Notes: generated from the sequence alone by a model not told the origin. 64,000 nt of DNA from Paeniglutamicibacter psychrophenolicus (GCF_017876575.1 NZ_JAGIOE010000001.1:4072443-4136442); one strand, 5' to 3'. Counted from the first letter of the stretch, positions 16,121 through 25,116 are shown. Numbers and translations: made by a program.

Positions 16121-16960
16121 ATGAGTAGAGAAGCCCTGCCCCGTGAACTTCGGCTGGCCGACGCCCTTTTCCCGGGTCCGGATTGGAAGAAAGGGCATGT
16201 CGATGAGGGCGGGCAGTTCCACCTGGTGCTGGTGGCCCCCGGCGAGGCGGTGATGCGCATGAGCCGCACCCCCGGCGCAGCCCGGGACATGCAACGGTCC
16301 GTGGACCTCGTCGAGGCGCTCTCGGGCCGGTTCAGTTTCCTGCTGCCCACCGCATTGAGCGAGGTGTGGCACGGCGAGGGGTTCTCCGCCGTCATCCAGC
16401 GCTATGTCCCGGGCGCCGCGCATCCTCCGCACACCGGGGATCCGGCGGCGCTGCGCGCGGTGTTGGAGGAACTTGCCGCCGTGGACCCGCGGCCGATCGC
16501 GCACCTGCTGGCACCGCCATTTTCCTTCCGGGGACCTTGGACAGGGGCGAAGGCCGACGCGACACTGGCGGCACTGCCGGCGGATTTGGCGGGGGCCGCG
16601 GCCCTGGTGTTGGAGGCCATCAAGGCCTTTGCGTCGGCACCCGTCTCGCTGGTCCACGGCGATTTGGCGGGGCACAACATGCGCTGGAGCGGAGGCACGC
16701 TGCGCGGAATCATCGACTGGGACCTGGCCTCGGCCTGGGATCCGGCGCTGAACACCGCATACCTGTCCATGTGGCACGGCGCGGATGTCATCGATGCCAT
16801 CGCCCCGAACCCGCAGGAGTCCTGGCGTGCCCGCATATGGCTGGGCGCCATGGCCCTGGAAAGCGTGTACGACGCGTCGCTGAATCCGGGTCGGGACTTG
16901 GCCCCGCTGGTGGAAAAGGTCGGGCCGCGGCTGCTGGCCGCCGCGGCCGCCGCCGGCTAG
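16121..16960 (+). CDS. Aminoglycoside-phosphotransferase-family kinase
   Basis: The 279-residue product has the APH/choline-kinase fold signatures: catalytic loop LVHGDLAGHNMRW at about 176-188 (Brenner motif with Asp and Asn) and IIDWDLASAWDPA at about 196-208 carrying the metal-binding Asp. The N-terminal lobe lacks an obvious Gly-rich loop, as usual in this family. The ATG at 16121 has GGAAGG directly upstream, with little spacing. The phosphate acceptor may be a small metabolite or an antibiotic. The gene ends 4 bp into the convergent DeoR-type regulator gene and faces away from the CPBP gene. Confidence 0.82.
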   Translation: MSREALPRELRLADALFPGPDWKKGHVDEGGQFHLVLVAPGEAVMRMSRTPGAARDMQRSVDLVEALSGRFSFLLPTALSEVWHGEGFSAVIQRYVPGAAHPPHTGDPAALRAVLEELAAVDPRPIAHLLAPPFSFRGPWTGAKADATLAALPADLAGAAALVLEAIKAFASAPVSLVHGDLAGHNMRWSGGTLRGIIDWDLASAWDPALNTAYLSMWHGADVIDAIAPNPQESWRARIWLGAMALESVYDASLNPGRDLAPLVEKVGPRLLAAAAAAG

Positions 16961-17760
16961 AGGACGCCGGCCCCCGGGTCGGCGACGATGACCGGGATGC
17001 CCGCCTCCACCAGTCCGCGCTTCTGCTCCTCGGTGATCCCGTCATCGGTGATCAGGGCGCTGAAGGTCGAGCGGGTCAGGGTGGCGAAGGCGCTGTGCCC
17101 GATCTTCGAGGAGTCGCAGACCAGGTAGCTGCGCCGTGCCCGGCGGATCATCAGGTCGTTGATGGAGGCCTCGAACTCGTCCGAGACCGTCGGACCGATG
17201 TGCGCTTCCAACCCGTTGATGCCCACGAAGGCCACGTCGAGGGTGACCTTCTCCAGGGTCTGCTCGGCAAAGGGGCCGACCAGCTCGTAGGACCTGGGGT
17301 TGAGCACTCCCCCGGTGACCATGACCTTCACGTGCGTGCGGACCGCCAGCATCGAGGCGATGTTCACGGCATTGGTCACCACGGTGAAGGTGGTGCGCCC
17401 GGAGTCGTCGACCAGGTCGCGGCGCATCCCCAGCTGCGTGGCGATGGCACTCGAGGTGGTGCCCCCGGACAGGCCCACCACCATGTCCCGGGTGACCAGG
17501 GAGGCGGCGAGCACCGCGATGGCGTGCTTCTGCACCGCGGCGTCTTCCTTTTGGTAGCGCACCGGCAGGTCGTAGGCCACGGTGTTGGACACCGCTCCCC
17601 CGTGGGTGCGCGAGAGCAGCGAGGAGGCAGCCAGCGAGTCAAGGTCCCGGCGTGCGGTGGCCGGGGAGACCTCGAGCCTGCGCACGATCTCCTCGACCTC
17701 GATCTTCCCGAACCGCGATAGCAGTTCGAGGATGGTGTTGAGGCGTTCTTCGCGTTTCAC
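16957..17760 (-). CDS. DeoR-family transcriptional regulator of the sugar cluster
   Basis: The 267-residue product starts MKREERLNTILELLSRFGKI with an N-terminal DeoR helix-turn-helix (VEEIVRRLEVSPATARRDLDSL) and the LSRTHGGAV signature. The C-terminal sensor domain shows the phosphosugar-binding pattern (VVGLSGGTTSSAIA; FVGINGLEA). Members repress sugar operons and release DNA on binding a phosphorylated intermediate, so a sugar phosphate made by the kinases at 22-24 kb would be the inducer. It is the last gene of the permease transcript, 153 bp after the second permease. Its probable sites are the TGATCGT elements at 21104, 21154 and 25091. Confidence 0.88.
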   Translation of the reverse strand: MKREERLNTILELLSRFGKIEVEEIVRRLEVSPATARRDLDSLAASSLLSRTHGGAVSNTVAYDLPVRYQKEDAAVQKHAIAVLAASLVTRDMVVGLSGGTTSSAIATQLGMRRDLVDDSGRTTFTVVTNAVNIASMLAVRTHVKVMVTGGVLNPRSYELVGPFAEQTLEKVTLDVAFVGINGLEAHIGPTVSDEFEASINDLMIRRARRSYLVCDSSKIGHSAFATLTRSTFSALITDDGITEEQKRGLVEAGIPVIVADPGAGVL

Positions 17761-17913
17761 CCTTGCACCCCTCTGTCTTCATGTGGCTGGTTTGGGCCGG
17801 CTCCGGCCCCCTTGCGGCACCCGGGCCTTCGGTTGCCCGCGGCCCGGCTCCGCCGGGGCGGTGCAAGGCCATGTCGCCAACGAGTTGGCGGCCCGGGACG
17901 CGGGCACGGAAAC

Positions 17914-18771
17914 CTACTTTACAGCTCCGGCGGACAGTCCGCCGATCAGCCGCTTCTCAATGAGCATGAACAGCACGATCACCGGGATGATGGCCACGAT
18001 CGAGACGCCGAAGACGTACTGCCAGGCCGTGGAGTACTGGCCGACGAACTTGGTCAGCGCCACCGACAGCGGCTGGTTTTCCGCGGTGGAGAGGATCACC
18101 AGCGAGGCGGCGAATTCGTTCCAGCAGGAGACGAAGGTGAAGATCACCGCGGTGACGATGCCGGGCCAGACCAGCGGCAGGTTGATCTTGAACAGCACCC
18201 GCAGCTTTCCGGCCCCGTCGATCTGGGCCGCCTCGTCGACCTCCTTGGGCACCGAGGCGAAGAAGGAGTGCATGATCCACACCGCGAAGGCCAGGTTGAA
18301 GGCCGCATTGATCAGGATCATGGCCAGCCAGGTGTCGTACAGGTTCATCGCGAGCATCTGCTTGAACAGGCCCGCGGTCAGCACCGCCGGCTGCAGCATC
18401 TGGGTGACGATCACCAGGAACATGAAGACCATCTTGCCCGGGAACTTGAAGCGCGCGGTGTAGTAGGCCGCCGGGGTGGCCACCAGCAGCACCAGCAAGG
18501 TGGCGCAGAGCGAAATCACGATGGTGGAGATGAGGTTGTAGGCCACCGGTGTTTCGGGGGTGTCCCACATGGTCAGGTAGTTGGACCACTGGGCGCCCTC
18601 GCGGGGCATGTAGCTGGGCGGGATCGAAAGGATCTCGGAGCGGGTCTTGAGCGAGCCGATGAGCATGACCGCGTACGGGACCAGGAACAGGGCGGCGACG
18701 CCGAGTCCGGCGACCATGCGCCAGATGACGGTCTTTTGGGAGGCGCGGTCTTCGGTAACCAGGAACGACAT
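17914..18771 (-). CDS. Carbohydrate ABC transporter permease (MalG-like)
   Basis: The 285-residue product has six hydrophobic segments and the EAA loop VDEAAQIDGAGKLRVLFKI that docks to the ATPase. Ser/Thr-rich cytosolic ends and LPLVWPGI after the loop are typical of CUT1 MalG-type permeases. It starts 4 bp after the MalF-like gene stop, with AGGAAA as ribosome site. No ATPase gene is present, so the pair probably uses a shared MsiK-like ATPase encoded elsewhere, as is usual in actinobacteria. Confidence 0.92.
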   Translation of the reverse strand: MSFLVTEDRASQKTVIWRMVAGLGVAALFLVPYAVMLIGSLKTRSEILSIPPSYMPREGAQWSNYLTMWDTPETPVAYNLISTIVISLCATLLVLLVATPAAYYTARFKFPGKMVFMFLVIVTQMLQPAVLTAGLFKQMLAMNLYDTWLAMILINAAFNLAFAVWIMHSFFASVPKEVDEAAQIDGAGKLRVLFKINLPLVWPGIVTAVIFTFVSCWNEFAASLVILSTAENQPLSVALTKFVGQYSTAWQYVFGVSIVAIIPVIVLFMLIEKRLIGGLSAGAVK

Positions 18772-18775
18772 TTTC

Positions 18776-19699
18776 CTAGACCTCCTTCATGGGCTTGACG
18801 GTCTTGACGTAGATCGCGACGATGACCAGCACGATCGCGAAGTTGACCACCGAGAGCGCGGAGGAGATGTCCAGCCGGCGGTCGAATTGCAGGACCTTGA
18901 AGATGTAGGTCATCAGCGTGTCGGCGCTGTAGCCGGGGATGGCCCCGGTGATGATCTTCAGGATCGGCAGGTTGTTGAAGACGTTGATGATGTTGATCAG
19001 CACCGCGACGGCCAGGGCCCCGCGCAGCTGCGGCAGGATCACGAAGAGGTAGGTTCCCCAGCGGTTGGCGCCGTCCATGCGGGCGGCTTCCAGGGTCTCG
19101 TTGGGGATGGCCTGCAGCCCGGCGAGGATCGTGTAGGTGGTGAACGGGATGGAGACGAAGATGGCCACCACGATGGCCACGGCCATGGCCGGGACCGCGT
19201 TCTTGGTGAAGCCGAAGCCCTCGTCCAGGATGCCGATGTCGGTGAGGAACTTGTTGAAGATCCCGTAGTTGGGGTCCGCCGCGTAGTAGAACACGGTGGT
19301 GGTCATGACGACCGAGGCGGCCCAGGGGACGATGACTGCCATGCGGATCAGGGTCCGGCCGGGGAAGGGCTTGTTCAGGAACTGGGCCAGGGCCAGGGAG
19401 ATCAGCACCGTGAACGCCACCACGACCACGACCCAGACCACGGTGTTCAGCAGGATGCGCGGCAGCGCGGGGTCGGCAAAGACCTTGGCGAAGTTGTCCA
19501 GGCCCACGCCCTTGAGGTCGGTGCCGACCTGCGAGATCTTCCGGGTGGAGTTGTAGATCATGTACCCGGCCGGGAACACCACGATCGCCAGGATCAGCAA
19601 GAGAGCAGGGCCGATCCACGGCAACGCGGCAAGGAACGATCCCCCTTCCCGGGCGGATGCGCGCTTGGCGGTGCGCTTCGGTGCGGTGGCGACGCTCAT
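18776..19699 (-). CDS. Carbohydrate ABC transporter permease (MalF-like)
   Basis: The 307-residue product has six hydrophobic segments and the EAA loop LEAARMDGANRWGTYLFVI. The N-terminus is basic (KRTAKRASAREGG), then the first segment follows at about 25-48. The ATG at 19699 has AGGAG upstream. It forms a heterodimer with the MalG-like protein encoded next. A terminator-like hairpin separates it from the upstream binding-protein gene, so permeases should be made in smaller amounts than the binding protein. Confidence 0.92.
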   Translation of the reverse strand: MSVATAPKRTAKRASAREGGSFLAALPWIGPALLLILAIVVFPAGYMIYNSTRKISQVGTDLKGVGLDNFAKVFADPALPRILLNTVVWVVVVVAFTVLISLALAQFLNKPFPGRTLIRMAVIVPWAASVVMTTTVFYYAADPNYGIFNKFLTDIGILDEGFGFTKNAVPAMAVAIVVAIFVSIPFTTYTILAGLQAIPNETLEAARMDGANRWGTYLFVILPQLRGALAVAVLINIINVFNNLPILKIITGAIPGYSADTLMTYIFKVLQFDRRLDISSALSVVNFAIVLVIVAIYVKTVKPMKEV

Positions 19700-19749
19700 G
19701 GGGGTTCTCCTGCGTAACGGGGGTGAAAATTCTGTTGCCCGGCCATGCG

Positions 19750-19783
19750 ACGGGGCCCACCCGTTGGTTCAGGTGGGCCCCGT
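19750..19783 (-). terminator. Attenuating hairpin between binding-protein and permease genes
   Basis: Perfect 12-bp arms (19750-19761 and 19772-19783, ACGGGGCCCACC) enclose a 10-nt loop in the 113-bp gap after the binding-protein stop. There is no T-run. Partial termination or 3'-end protection would explain higher binding-protein levels. Confidence 0.55.
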
Positions 19784-19812
19784 TGCGTGGTTGGGCGGCA
19801 AGGCCGGTGCGG

Positions 19813-21078
19813 CTACTTGGCCGCGTCGGCCTTGGCCTGGATTTCCTTCAGGACATCCGGGGCGGACTTGCCGGTGGCGATCTGGCCCATCAGCGACTTG
19901 AAGGCACCGTCGGTGGCGTTCCAGGCCGGGTTGGTGGTCGGGTAGAACACCGCGTTGGGCAGCATGTCCAGGAACGGCTTGAGGGTTTCGTCGCCGGCCA
20001 TCTTTTCCGATCCCGACTTGGTGGTCGGCAGGAAGCCCTCGGTGGAGACCCATTCGGAGTAGACATCGGCGGAGAAGAAGTAGTCCATGAACTTCTTGAC
20101 CGCGCCGGCCTTGGAACCATCGTTCTTGAAGGACATCAGGCGGTCTGCAACGCCCAGGGTTGCCGGCTCGCCGGACTTGGTGGCAACCGGTGCGATGCCA
20201 TATTCAAGCTTCGGGTTCTCGGTCTTGATCTGTCCCACGGTCTGCGGCAGGCCGTAGGCGAAGCCGAGCTTGCCCTGGATGAAGGTGTTGAGCATCGGGG
20301 TGCGCTGGGTGGCGCCCGGATCCTTCTGGGTGACGCCGTCCTTGACCATCTTCTGCATGAACTCGGCGGCCTCGACGTTGGCCGGGGTGTCGACGGCGAT
20401 GTTGGTGGCGTCGCCGAAGTTCCCGCCGTTGCCGGCGAACCAGATCAGCGATTCGCCCTGGGCCTCTTCGTTGCCCAGCGGCATGCCGTAGCCGTCAGAC
20501 TTGGTCTTGTCGCTGATGGCCTTGGCCGCGTCGTGCAGCTCGTCCCAGGTCTTGGGGACCTCGGTGACACCCGCCTCTTCCATCAGGGTCTTGTTGTAGA
20601 ACAGGGCGCGGGCCGAGGCGATCAGCGGCAGGCCGTACTGGGTGCCGTCGACCTTCTCGTTCTCCGCGAAGGACGGCTGGAAGTCGGCCACTGTTGCCTC
20701 GGAGGCAATGTCGGTGGCCGGTGCGAGCAGGCCCTCGGCGGCGAACTCGGCGAAGGCTCCGCCGTTGTAGATGTCCGGTGCCTTGTTGCCCTGGATCTTG
20801 GTCTTGAGCACGCCTTCGATGTTTTCCCACGACTGCATTTCAAGGTTGACCTTGACGTCCGTGTTGGCTGCCTCGAAGTCCTTGATGACCTTTTCCCAGA
20901 GGGCCTTGGTGCCGTCGGAGTAGCTCGGGACCATCATGTCCAGGGTGGTGACGGCGCCGGGTGAGCCGGCATCGTCGTTTCCGCCGGTGTTTCCCCCGCC
21001 AAAGCCGCAAGAGGTCAGCAGCAGTGCGGCGGCGGCAGCACCGGCAACGACCACTCCTCGGAGATTGCGCTTTTTCAT
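19813..21078 (-). CDS. Sugar-binding lipoprotein of the ABC transporter
   Basis: The 421-residue product starts MKKRNLRGVVVAGAAAAALL with a lipobox LLTSC (Cys24), so it should be a lipid-anchored extracytoplasmic receptor. After a Gly/Asn/Asp-rich linker comes the family 1 solute-binding fold (ALWEKVIKDFEAANTDVKVN; GKLGFAYGLPQ). The ATG at 21078 has GAGG with 5-nt spacing; an upstream in-frame ATG (21117) would put nearly 40 bp of operator DNA into the gene. It is the first gene of the transport transcript, whose leader holds three TGATCGT repeats. The ligand is probably an amino sugar or a galactosamine-type oligosaccharide, judged from the catabolic genes alone. Confidence 0.9.
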   Translation of the reverse strand: MKKRNLRGVVVAGAAAAALLLTSCGFGGGNTGGNDDAGSPGAVTTLDMMVPSYSDGTKALWEKVIKDFEAANTDVKVNLEMQSWENIEGVLKTKIQGNKAPDIYNGGAFAEFAAEGLLAPATDIASEATVADFQPSFAENEKVDGTQYGLPLIASARALFYNKTLMEEAGVTEVPKTWDELHDAAKAISDKTKSDGYGMPLGNEEAQGESLIWFAGNGGNFGDATNIAVDTPANVEAAEFMQKMVKDGVTQKDPGATQRTPMLNTFIQGKLGFAYGLPQTVGQIKTENPKLEYGIAPVATKSGEPATLGVADRLMSFKNDGSKAGAVKKFMDYFFSADVYSEWVSTEGFLPTTKSGSEKMAGDETLKPFLDMLPNAVFYPTTNPAWNATDGAFKSLMGQIATGKSAPDVLKEIQAKADAAK

Positions 21079-21103
21079 TGATCCTCGTTCCATGTGGTCG
21101 TTG

Positions 21104-21169
21104 TGATCGTTTGACATTTCACAACGACAAGAATGATGTTATGTGCTTTATTTACGATCAGAACGATCA
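21104..21169 (-). promoter_or_regulatory. Operator region of the binding-protein gene
   Basis: TGATCGTTTGAC at 21104-21115 recurs exactly at 25091-25102 before the SIS gene. At 21154-21169 lie two further copies in the opposite sense (ACGATCA-GA-ACGATCA). The repeats sit within 100 bp of the start codon in an AT-rich stretch and are good candidates for the DeoR regulator of this cluster. Confidence 0.6.
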
Positions 21170-21340
21170 ATAAAGTACATGCACTCTTGATTATGGTGTG
21201 ACGACGGACACGGGTCAAGCCGATTGGGTCACAAAGCAGATACATTTCGCACGGATCATGGTTTTGCCCCGAACCGCCCTCGTTTTCGGGCTCGCCGGAC
21301 TCCCCCGACGCCCGAAAGGGGGCCGGCAAGCGGGGTCGGA

Positions 21341-22183
21341 CTAGTTCGATTCCCCGGCAAAGAGGCGCAGCAAGCGGGCGCTCTCCCCCGCCATGGCCTC
21401 GCGGCCACGGGACAGGTACTTGCGCGAATCCACGACGCTCGGGTTCTCCTCGAGGTATTCGCGGATGGCCCGTGTGAAGAAGCCGTTCAGGTGCGTGGAG
21501 ACGTTGATCTTGGTCATGCCCGCCGCGATCGCGGCCACGATGTTCTCGTCGCTGACGCCCGAGGAGCCGTGAAGCACCAGCGGAACGCCCAGGGCAGCCC
21601 GGATGCGGGCGATCAGCTCGATGTCCAGGGCGGCTGAGCGGTCCAGCATGGCGTGGGAGGAACCCACGGCCACGGCCAGGGCGTCGACTCCGGTGGCCTG
21701 GACAAACGCGCGGGCCTCGTCGGGGTCGGTGCGCACCCCCGGTGCGTGGGCTCCGTCCTTGCCGCCGACCTTCCCCAGCTCGGCCTCGACGTAGACGCCT
21801 GCCGCGTGGGCATACTCGGCCACCCGCCGGGTGGCCGCGACGTTCTGCTCGTAGTCCAGGTGCGCGCCGTCGAACATGATCGATCCAAAGCCCAAATCGA
21901 CCGCGGCCTTGGCCAGGTCCTCGGATTCGGCGTGGTCAAGGTGAACGGCGACCGGGACGCTCGCATGGCGGGCGGCGGCCAAGGATGCCAGGGCAACGGG
22001 CTCCAGGGAGCCGTGGTAGCCCACGCAGTTTTCGGAGATCTGCAGGATCACCGGGGTTTGGGCGAGCTCGGCGCCGCGGATGAGCGCCTCGGCGCTTTCC
22101 AGGTGGATGACGTTGAAGGCGCCCTGGCCGATGTTGGCGGCGCGCGCGGCGTTCATGATTTCAGCGGTGTTGACCAGGGGCAC
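21341..22183 (-). CDS. Class II (zinc) fructose/tagatose-bisphosphate aldolase
   Basis: The 280-residue product is a class II aldolase of the GatY/KbaY size. HLDHAES (His81, Asp83, His84) gives catalytic Asp and zinc ligand, VEAELGKVGGKDG follows, LHGSSGVSDE holds the next zinc His with the Gly/Ser phosphate loop, and KINVSTHLN closes the site. It splits a ketose 1,6-bisphosphate into glyceraldehyde 3-phosphate and dihydroxyacetone phosphate. With the PfkB kinase next to it, tagatose 1,6-bisphosphate is the likely substrate, though fructose cannot be excluded. The start is GTG at 22183 with AAAGGA upstream. Confidence 0.88.
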   Translation of the reverse strand: MPLVNTAEIMNAARAANIGQGAFNVIHLESAEALIRGAELAQTPVILQISENCVGYHGSLEPVALASLAAARHASVPVAVHLDHAESEDLAKAAVDLGFGSIMFDGAHLDYEQNVAATRRVAEYAHAAGVYVEAELGKVGGKDGAHAPGVRTDPDEARAFVQATGVDALAVAVGSSHAMLDRSAALDIELIARIRAALGVPLVLHGSSGVSDENIVAAIAAGMTKINVSTHLNGFFTRAIREYLEENPSVVDSRKYLSRGREAMAGESARLLRLFAGESN

Positions 22184-22218
22184 GTTGGGTGCGTCCTTTC
22201 AAGGAGGGTGGGTGCGCC

Positions 22219-23154
22219 CTAGGGCGCCATGGAGGAGGAAAGCACCAGGGTCGTGGCCAGTTCGGGGTGGGAAGCGTGCAGTTCCCCGGCCGTGGGCATG
22301 AGCACCGCGGAGGCCGACCAGGCCGCGGCCCGCGGCAGGATCGCCGTCGCGTGGTCCGCCCCCAGGTGCAGGCCCGCCGCGATGGCCGCGACCACCGCGT
22401 CCCCGGCCCCGGTGGGATTGCCCACCAGCGGTTCGCGCAGCCGGGCGCCGTTCCAGTGTGCCGGGGCGTCGGCCCCGAAGTGGAAGAGGCCCTCTTCCCC
22501 GGCGCTGGCATAGACGTGCTTGGCGCCGGCGGCCAACAGGGTCGCGGCACCGGCCTGGAGCGAATCGGTGCCGGTGATCTCGGCCAGCTCGTGGTGGTTG
22601 GGCTTGAGCACCGTGGCACCGGCGCGCGCGGCGGCCAGCAGCGCGGGGCCGGAGGTGTCGATGATGCTGGGGATTCCCCGGCGTGCGGCCTCGCGCACGC
22701 ACCACGGATAGAAGTCCTCATCCGCGCCCTCGGGCAGCGAGCCGGAGGCGGCCAGCACGGTGGCGCCCTGGTCCAGCAGGGCAATGACCTGTGCGCGCAG
22801 GGAGTCCCATTCGTGCCCGTCCAGGGCGCCGCCGCGTTCGTTCAGGACCGTGGTGCGCCCGGTGCCGTGTTCGACCACGGCCATGCTGCGCCGGGTTTCG
22901 GGGGCGACGTGGACCAGCGAGTGGGCTACGCCGGCGGCCTCGAGCTCCTTGGCGAACACCCGCCCGTTGGCGCCACCCACCGGGGCCAGCGCGATGACGG
23001 GCAAGCCCTGGGAGTGCAGCACCCGGGCCACATTCAGGCCCTTGCCGCCGGCCCGGCGGTGCGGGGCATCGACGCGGTTGGAACCGCCGACATCCAGCGC
23101 CTGGAGGCCGTAGGTTTCATCCACGGCGGGGTTCGGGGTGAGGGTCAGGATCAC
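22219..23154 (-). CDS. PfkB-family sugar-phosphate kinase (1-phosphofructokinase / tagatose-6-phosphate kinase type)
   Basis: The 311-residue product opens with ILTLTPNPAVDETY, diagnostic of the FruK/LacC branch of PfkB kinases. It has the RAGGKGLNVARVL substrate motif near 35 and the C-terminal GNPTGAGDAVVA signature with the catalytic Asp. The GTG start at 23154 overlaps the ROK gene stop (GTGA). It should phosphorylate a ketohexose phosphate to the 1,6-bisphosphate for the adjacent aldolase. Tagatose 6-phosphate is favoured by the neighbours, fructose 1-phosphate by family resemblance alone. The C-terminus ends in a short hydrophobic Ser-rich tail. Confidence 0.88.
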   Translation of the reverse strand: MILTLTPNPAVDETYGLQALDVGGSNRVDAPHRRAGGKGLNVARVLHSQGLPVIALAPVGGANGRVFAKELEAAGVAHSLVHVAPETRRSMAVVEHGTGRTTVLNERGGALDGHEWDSLRAQVIALLDQGATVLAASGSLPEGADEDFYPWCVREAARRGIPSIIDTSGPALLAAARAGATVLKPNHHELAEITGTDSLQAGAATLLAAGAKHVYASAGEEGLFHFGADAPAHWNGARLREPLVGNPTGAGDAVVAAIAAGLHLGADHATAILPRAAAWSASAVLMPTAGELHASHPELATTLVLSSSMAP

Positions 23155-24080
23155 GGGTGCACTTCCCTGGCTTCGGCTGCCTTCAGGTACGCGCCGCGCA
23201 GGCCTGCGTCCTGGCCCAGCCGGGCCGGGACGATCAGCGGTTCGCGGTGGTAGGAGAGCTTGTTGCGCAGCGAGCGGCGCAGCGGTTCCAGCAGGGCCTC
23301 GCCGGCCTGGGCCAGCCCGCCGCCGATGATCACTGCCTCGGGTGCGATCGAGGAGCACAGCTGGGCGATGGAGAAGGCGATGGCCTCCACGGCCTCGTTC
23401 CAAATCCGGGCCGCCACGGGGTCACCGGTCTCCATGGCCTCGAGCACCTCGCGGGCGCCGTCGACGCTCCGGCCGCTGGCCTGGGTGTAGCGCTTGGCGA
23501 TGGCACCGGCCGAGCCGATGGTTTCGAGGCAACCGTGGGCGCCGCACGGGCAGTCGAACCCGACGGGAACCGCGGCGTGGCCCAGTTCCCCGGCGTAGCC
23601 GCCGGCCGAGACCGCGTGTCCGTCAACGAAGAGGGCAGCGGCGATCCCGGTGCCGATCACCAGCACCACCGCGTTGCGCACCTTGGTGCCCAGGGCGGCG
23701 CCGGCACCGAAGCGCAGCTCTGCCGCCCCGGCCGTTGACACGTCATGGCCGAAGCCCACCGGCAGGGCGAAGGCCTTGGAGGCCATCTCCCGCAACGGCG
23801 CATCGCGCCAGCCGAGGTTTGCGGAGAAGACCCCGAGCCCCGCGTCCTCGTCGACGATTCCACAGACCAGCAGGCCCACGGCCTGCGGAACGAGAAGGGG
23901 CGATTGGGCCATCAGGTCGCTTCCCAGGCCGTGGAGCTGGTCGATCAGCGAGGCCGCCGGATCGGGAGTGCCGCGCCGGGTGGGGACCCGGCGGATGCCC
24001 AACAGGTTTCCCGCTTCGTCGGACAGCGCCGATTTGATGTCGGTGCCTCCCACGTCAAAGAGCAGGTATGGAGGATTCAT
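23151..24080 (-). CDS. ROK-family sugar kinase
   Basis: The 309-residue product has the ROK/actin-like ATPase phosphate loop LLFDVGGTDIKSAL at the N-terminus, GTGIAAALFVDGHAVSAGGY, and the ROK zinc motif CPCGAHGCLETIGSA. No N-terminal helix-turn-helix is present, so this is a kinase and not a ROK repressor. It should phosphorylate the incoming hexose or hexosamine at C6. A GTG at 24092 is an alternative start; the ATG at 24080 leaves better room for the GGGAG ribosome site. Translation is coupled to the PfkB gene. Confidence 0.88.
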   Translation of the reverse strand: MNPPYLLFDVGGTDIKSALSDEAGNLLGIRRVPTRRGTPDPAASLIDQLHGLGSDLMAQSPLLVPQAVGLLVCGIVDEDAGLGVFSANLGWRDAPLREMASKAFALPVGFGHDVSTAGAAELRFGAGAALGTKVRNAVVLVIGTGIAAALFVDGHAVSAGGYAGELGHAAVPVGFDCPCGAHGCLETIGSAGAIAKRYTQASGRSVDGAREVLEAMETGDPVAARIWNEAVEAIAFSIAQLCSSIAPEAVIIGGGLAQAGEALLEPLRRSLRNKLSYHREPLIVPARLGQDAGLRGAYLKAAEAREVHP

Positions 24081-24106
24081 GGTGTGCGGCACTCCCGATC
24101 GGATCC

Positions 24107-25015
24107 CTAGGCGTCTTCGGACAGGATGACCGAGCGCGAGAGGTTGCGCGGGGTATCCGGGTTCATGCCGCGGGCGCGGGCACGGTCCAGGGTGACGCGG
24201 TGGATGCGCGCCAGCTCGGCCAGGGGATGCACGTCGTTGTTGATGTACAGGGCGCCGGTGCGCACCATGTCCCCGGCCAGTCCCTCGGGTTCTTCGCCCA
24301 GCATCCAGGTCACGCGGTTCGGTGCGGCGATGGAGATCGGGCCGTGGCGGTAGTCCATGGCCGGGTAGGACTCGGTCCAGCCCTGCACGGCCTCGCGCAT
24401 CTTCAGCGCCGCCTCGTGGGCCAGGCCGATGGTCCAGCCGCGGCCCAGGAAGGTGAACTGCTCGGCATCGATCAGTTCCTTCGGGGTTTCGGCGGTGACT
24501 GCGGTGCGGGCATCGGCCACGGCCGCGGTCAAGTCGAACCCGACGCTGGTCAGCAGGTAGGCCAGAGCGGTGGTGGCAAAGCGGGTCTGCACGACCGACT
24601 CCTCGTCGGCGTAGGGCAGCTCGACCACGGCATCGACCTTGGAGACGATCGGGGAGGTGGTGTCTCCGATGACCGCGACGGTCCGGATCGAACCGTCAAG
24701 TTGGCCCAGCAGTTCCAGGACCTCGGAGGTGGTGCCCGAGCGGGTGATGGCCACCAGCACGTCGTAGCCGCGCGTGGCGATGAAGGCCTCGGAGGCGGCG
24801 AATGCGTCGGTGACGCCCTTGCCTGCGGATTCGCGGGCGGCGGCGTAGGCCTGGGCCATGAACCAGGAGGTTCCGCAACCGACAACCGCTACGCGCAGGC
24901 CGTCCGCGGGAAGCAGGGACTCGGTCTTGGACTGGGCGATGGCGCGTTCCCACATCTGGGGCTGCGAGGTGAGTTCGATGTCCATGTGGTGGCCAAGCTG
25001 GCTGATGTCGCTCAA
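24107..25015 (-). CDS. SIS-domain sugar-phosphate isomerase/deaminase (AgaS-like)
   Basis: The roughly 302-residue product contains two SIS modules. The first shows VAVVGCGTSWFMAQAYAAA and VAITRSGTTSEVLELL, the second FLGRGWTIGLAHEAALKMRE and TESYPAMDYRHGPIS. This is the arrangement of the isomerase half of GlmS and of AgaS-type galactosamine-6-phosphate deaminase/isomerases. No glutaminase domain is present. A TTG at 25015 has AAGGAG with 6-nt spacing and is preferred; an ATG at 24985 is the alternative. It is the first gene of the catabolic transcript, so a hexosamine 6-phosphate is the likely substrate. Confidence 0.85.
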   Translation of the reverse strand: MSDISQLGHHMDIELTSQPQMWERAIAQSKTESLLPADGLRVAVVGCGTSWFMAQAYAAARESAGKGVTDAFAASEAFIATRGYDVLVAITRSGTTSEVLELLGQLDGSIRTVAVIGDTTSPIVSKVDAVVELPYADEESVVQTRFATTALAYLLTSVGFDLTAAVADARTAVTAETPKELIDAEQFTFLGRGWTIGLAHEAALKMREAVQGWTESYPAMDYRHGPISIAAPNRVTWMLGEEPEGLAGDMVRTGALYINNDVHPLAELARIHRVTLDRARARGMNPDTPRNLSRSVILSEDA

Positions 25016-25090
25016 GGCTGTCTCCTTCTGTGACCCGGGGCCCACGAATGTGCCCGGGAATGGCAAGTTCTTCCCTACTATGATTGCTTA

Positions 25091-25116
25091 TGATCGTTTG
25101 ACTTGTCTACCGATCA
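25091..25116 (-). promoter_or_regulatory. Operator upstream of the SIS gene
   Basis: TGATCGTTTGAC (25091-25102) is identical to the element before the binding-protein gene, and CGATCA at 25111-25116 makes an inverted partner for TGATCG. It lies about 75-100 bp before the SIS start codon in AT-rich DNA. Likely bound by the cluster's DeoR protein. Confidence 0.6.
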
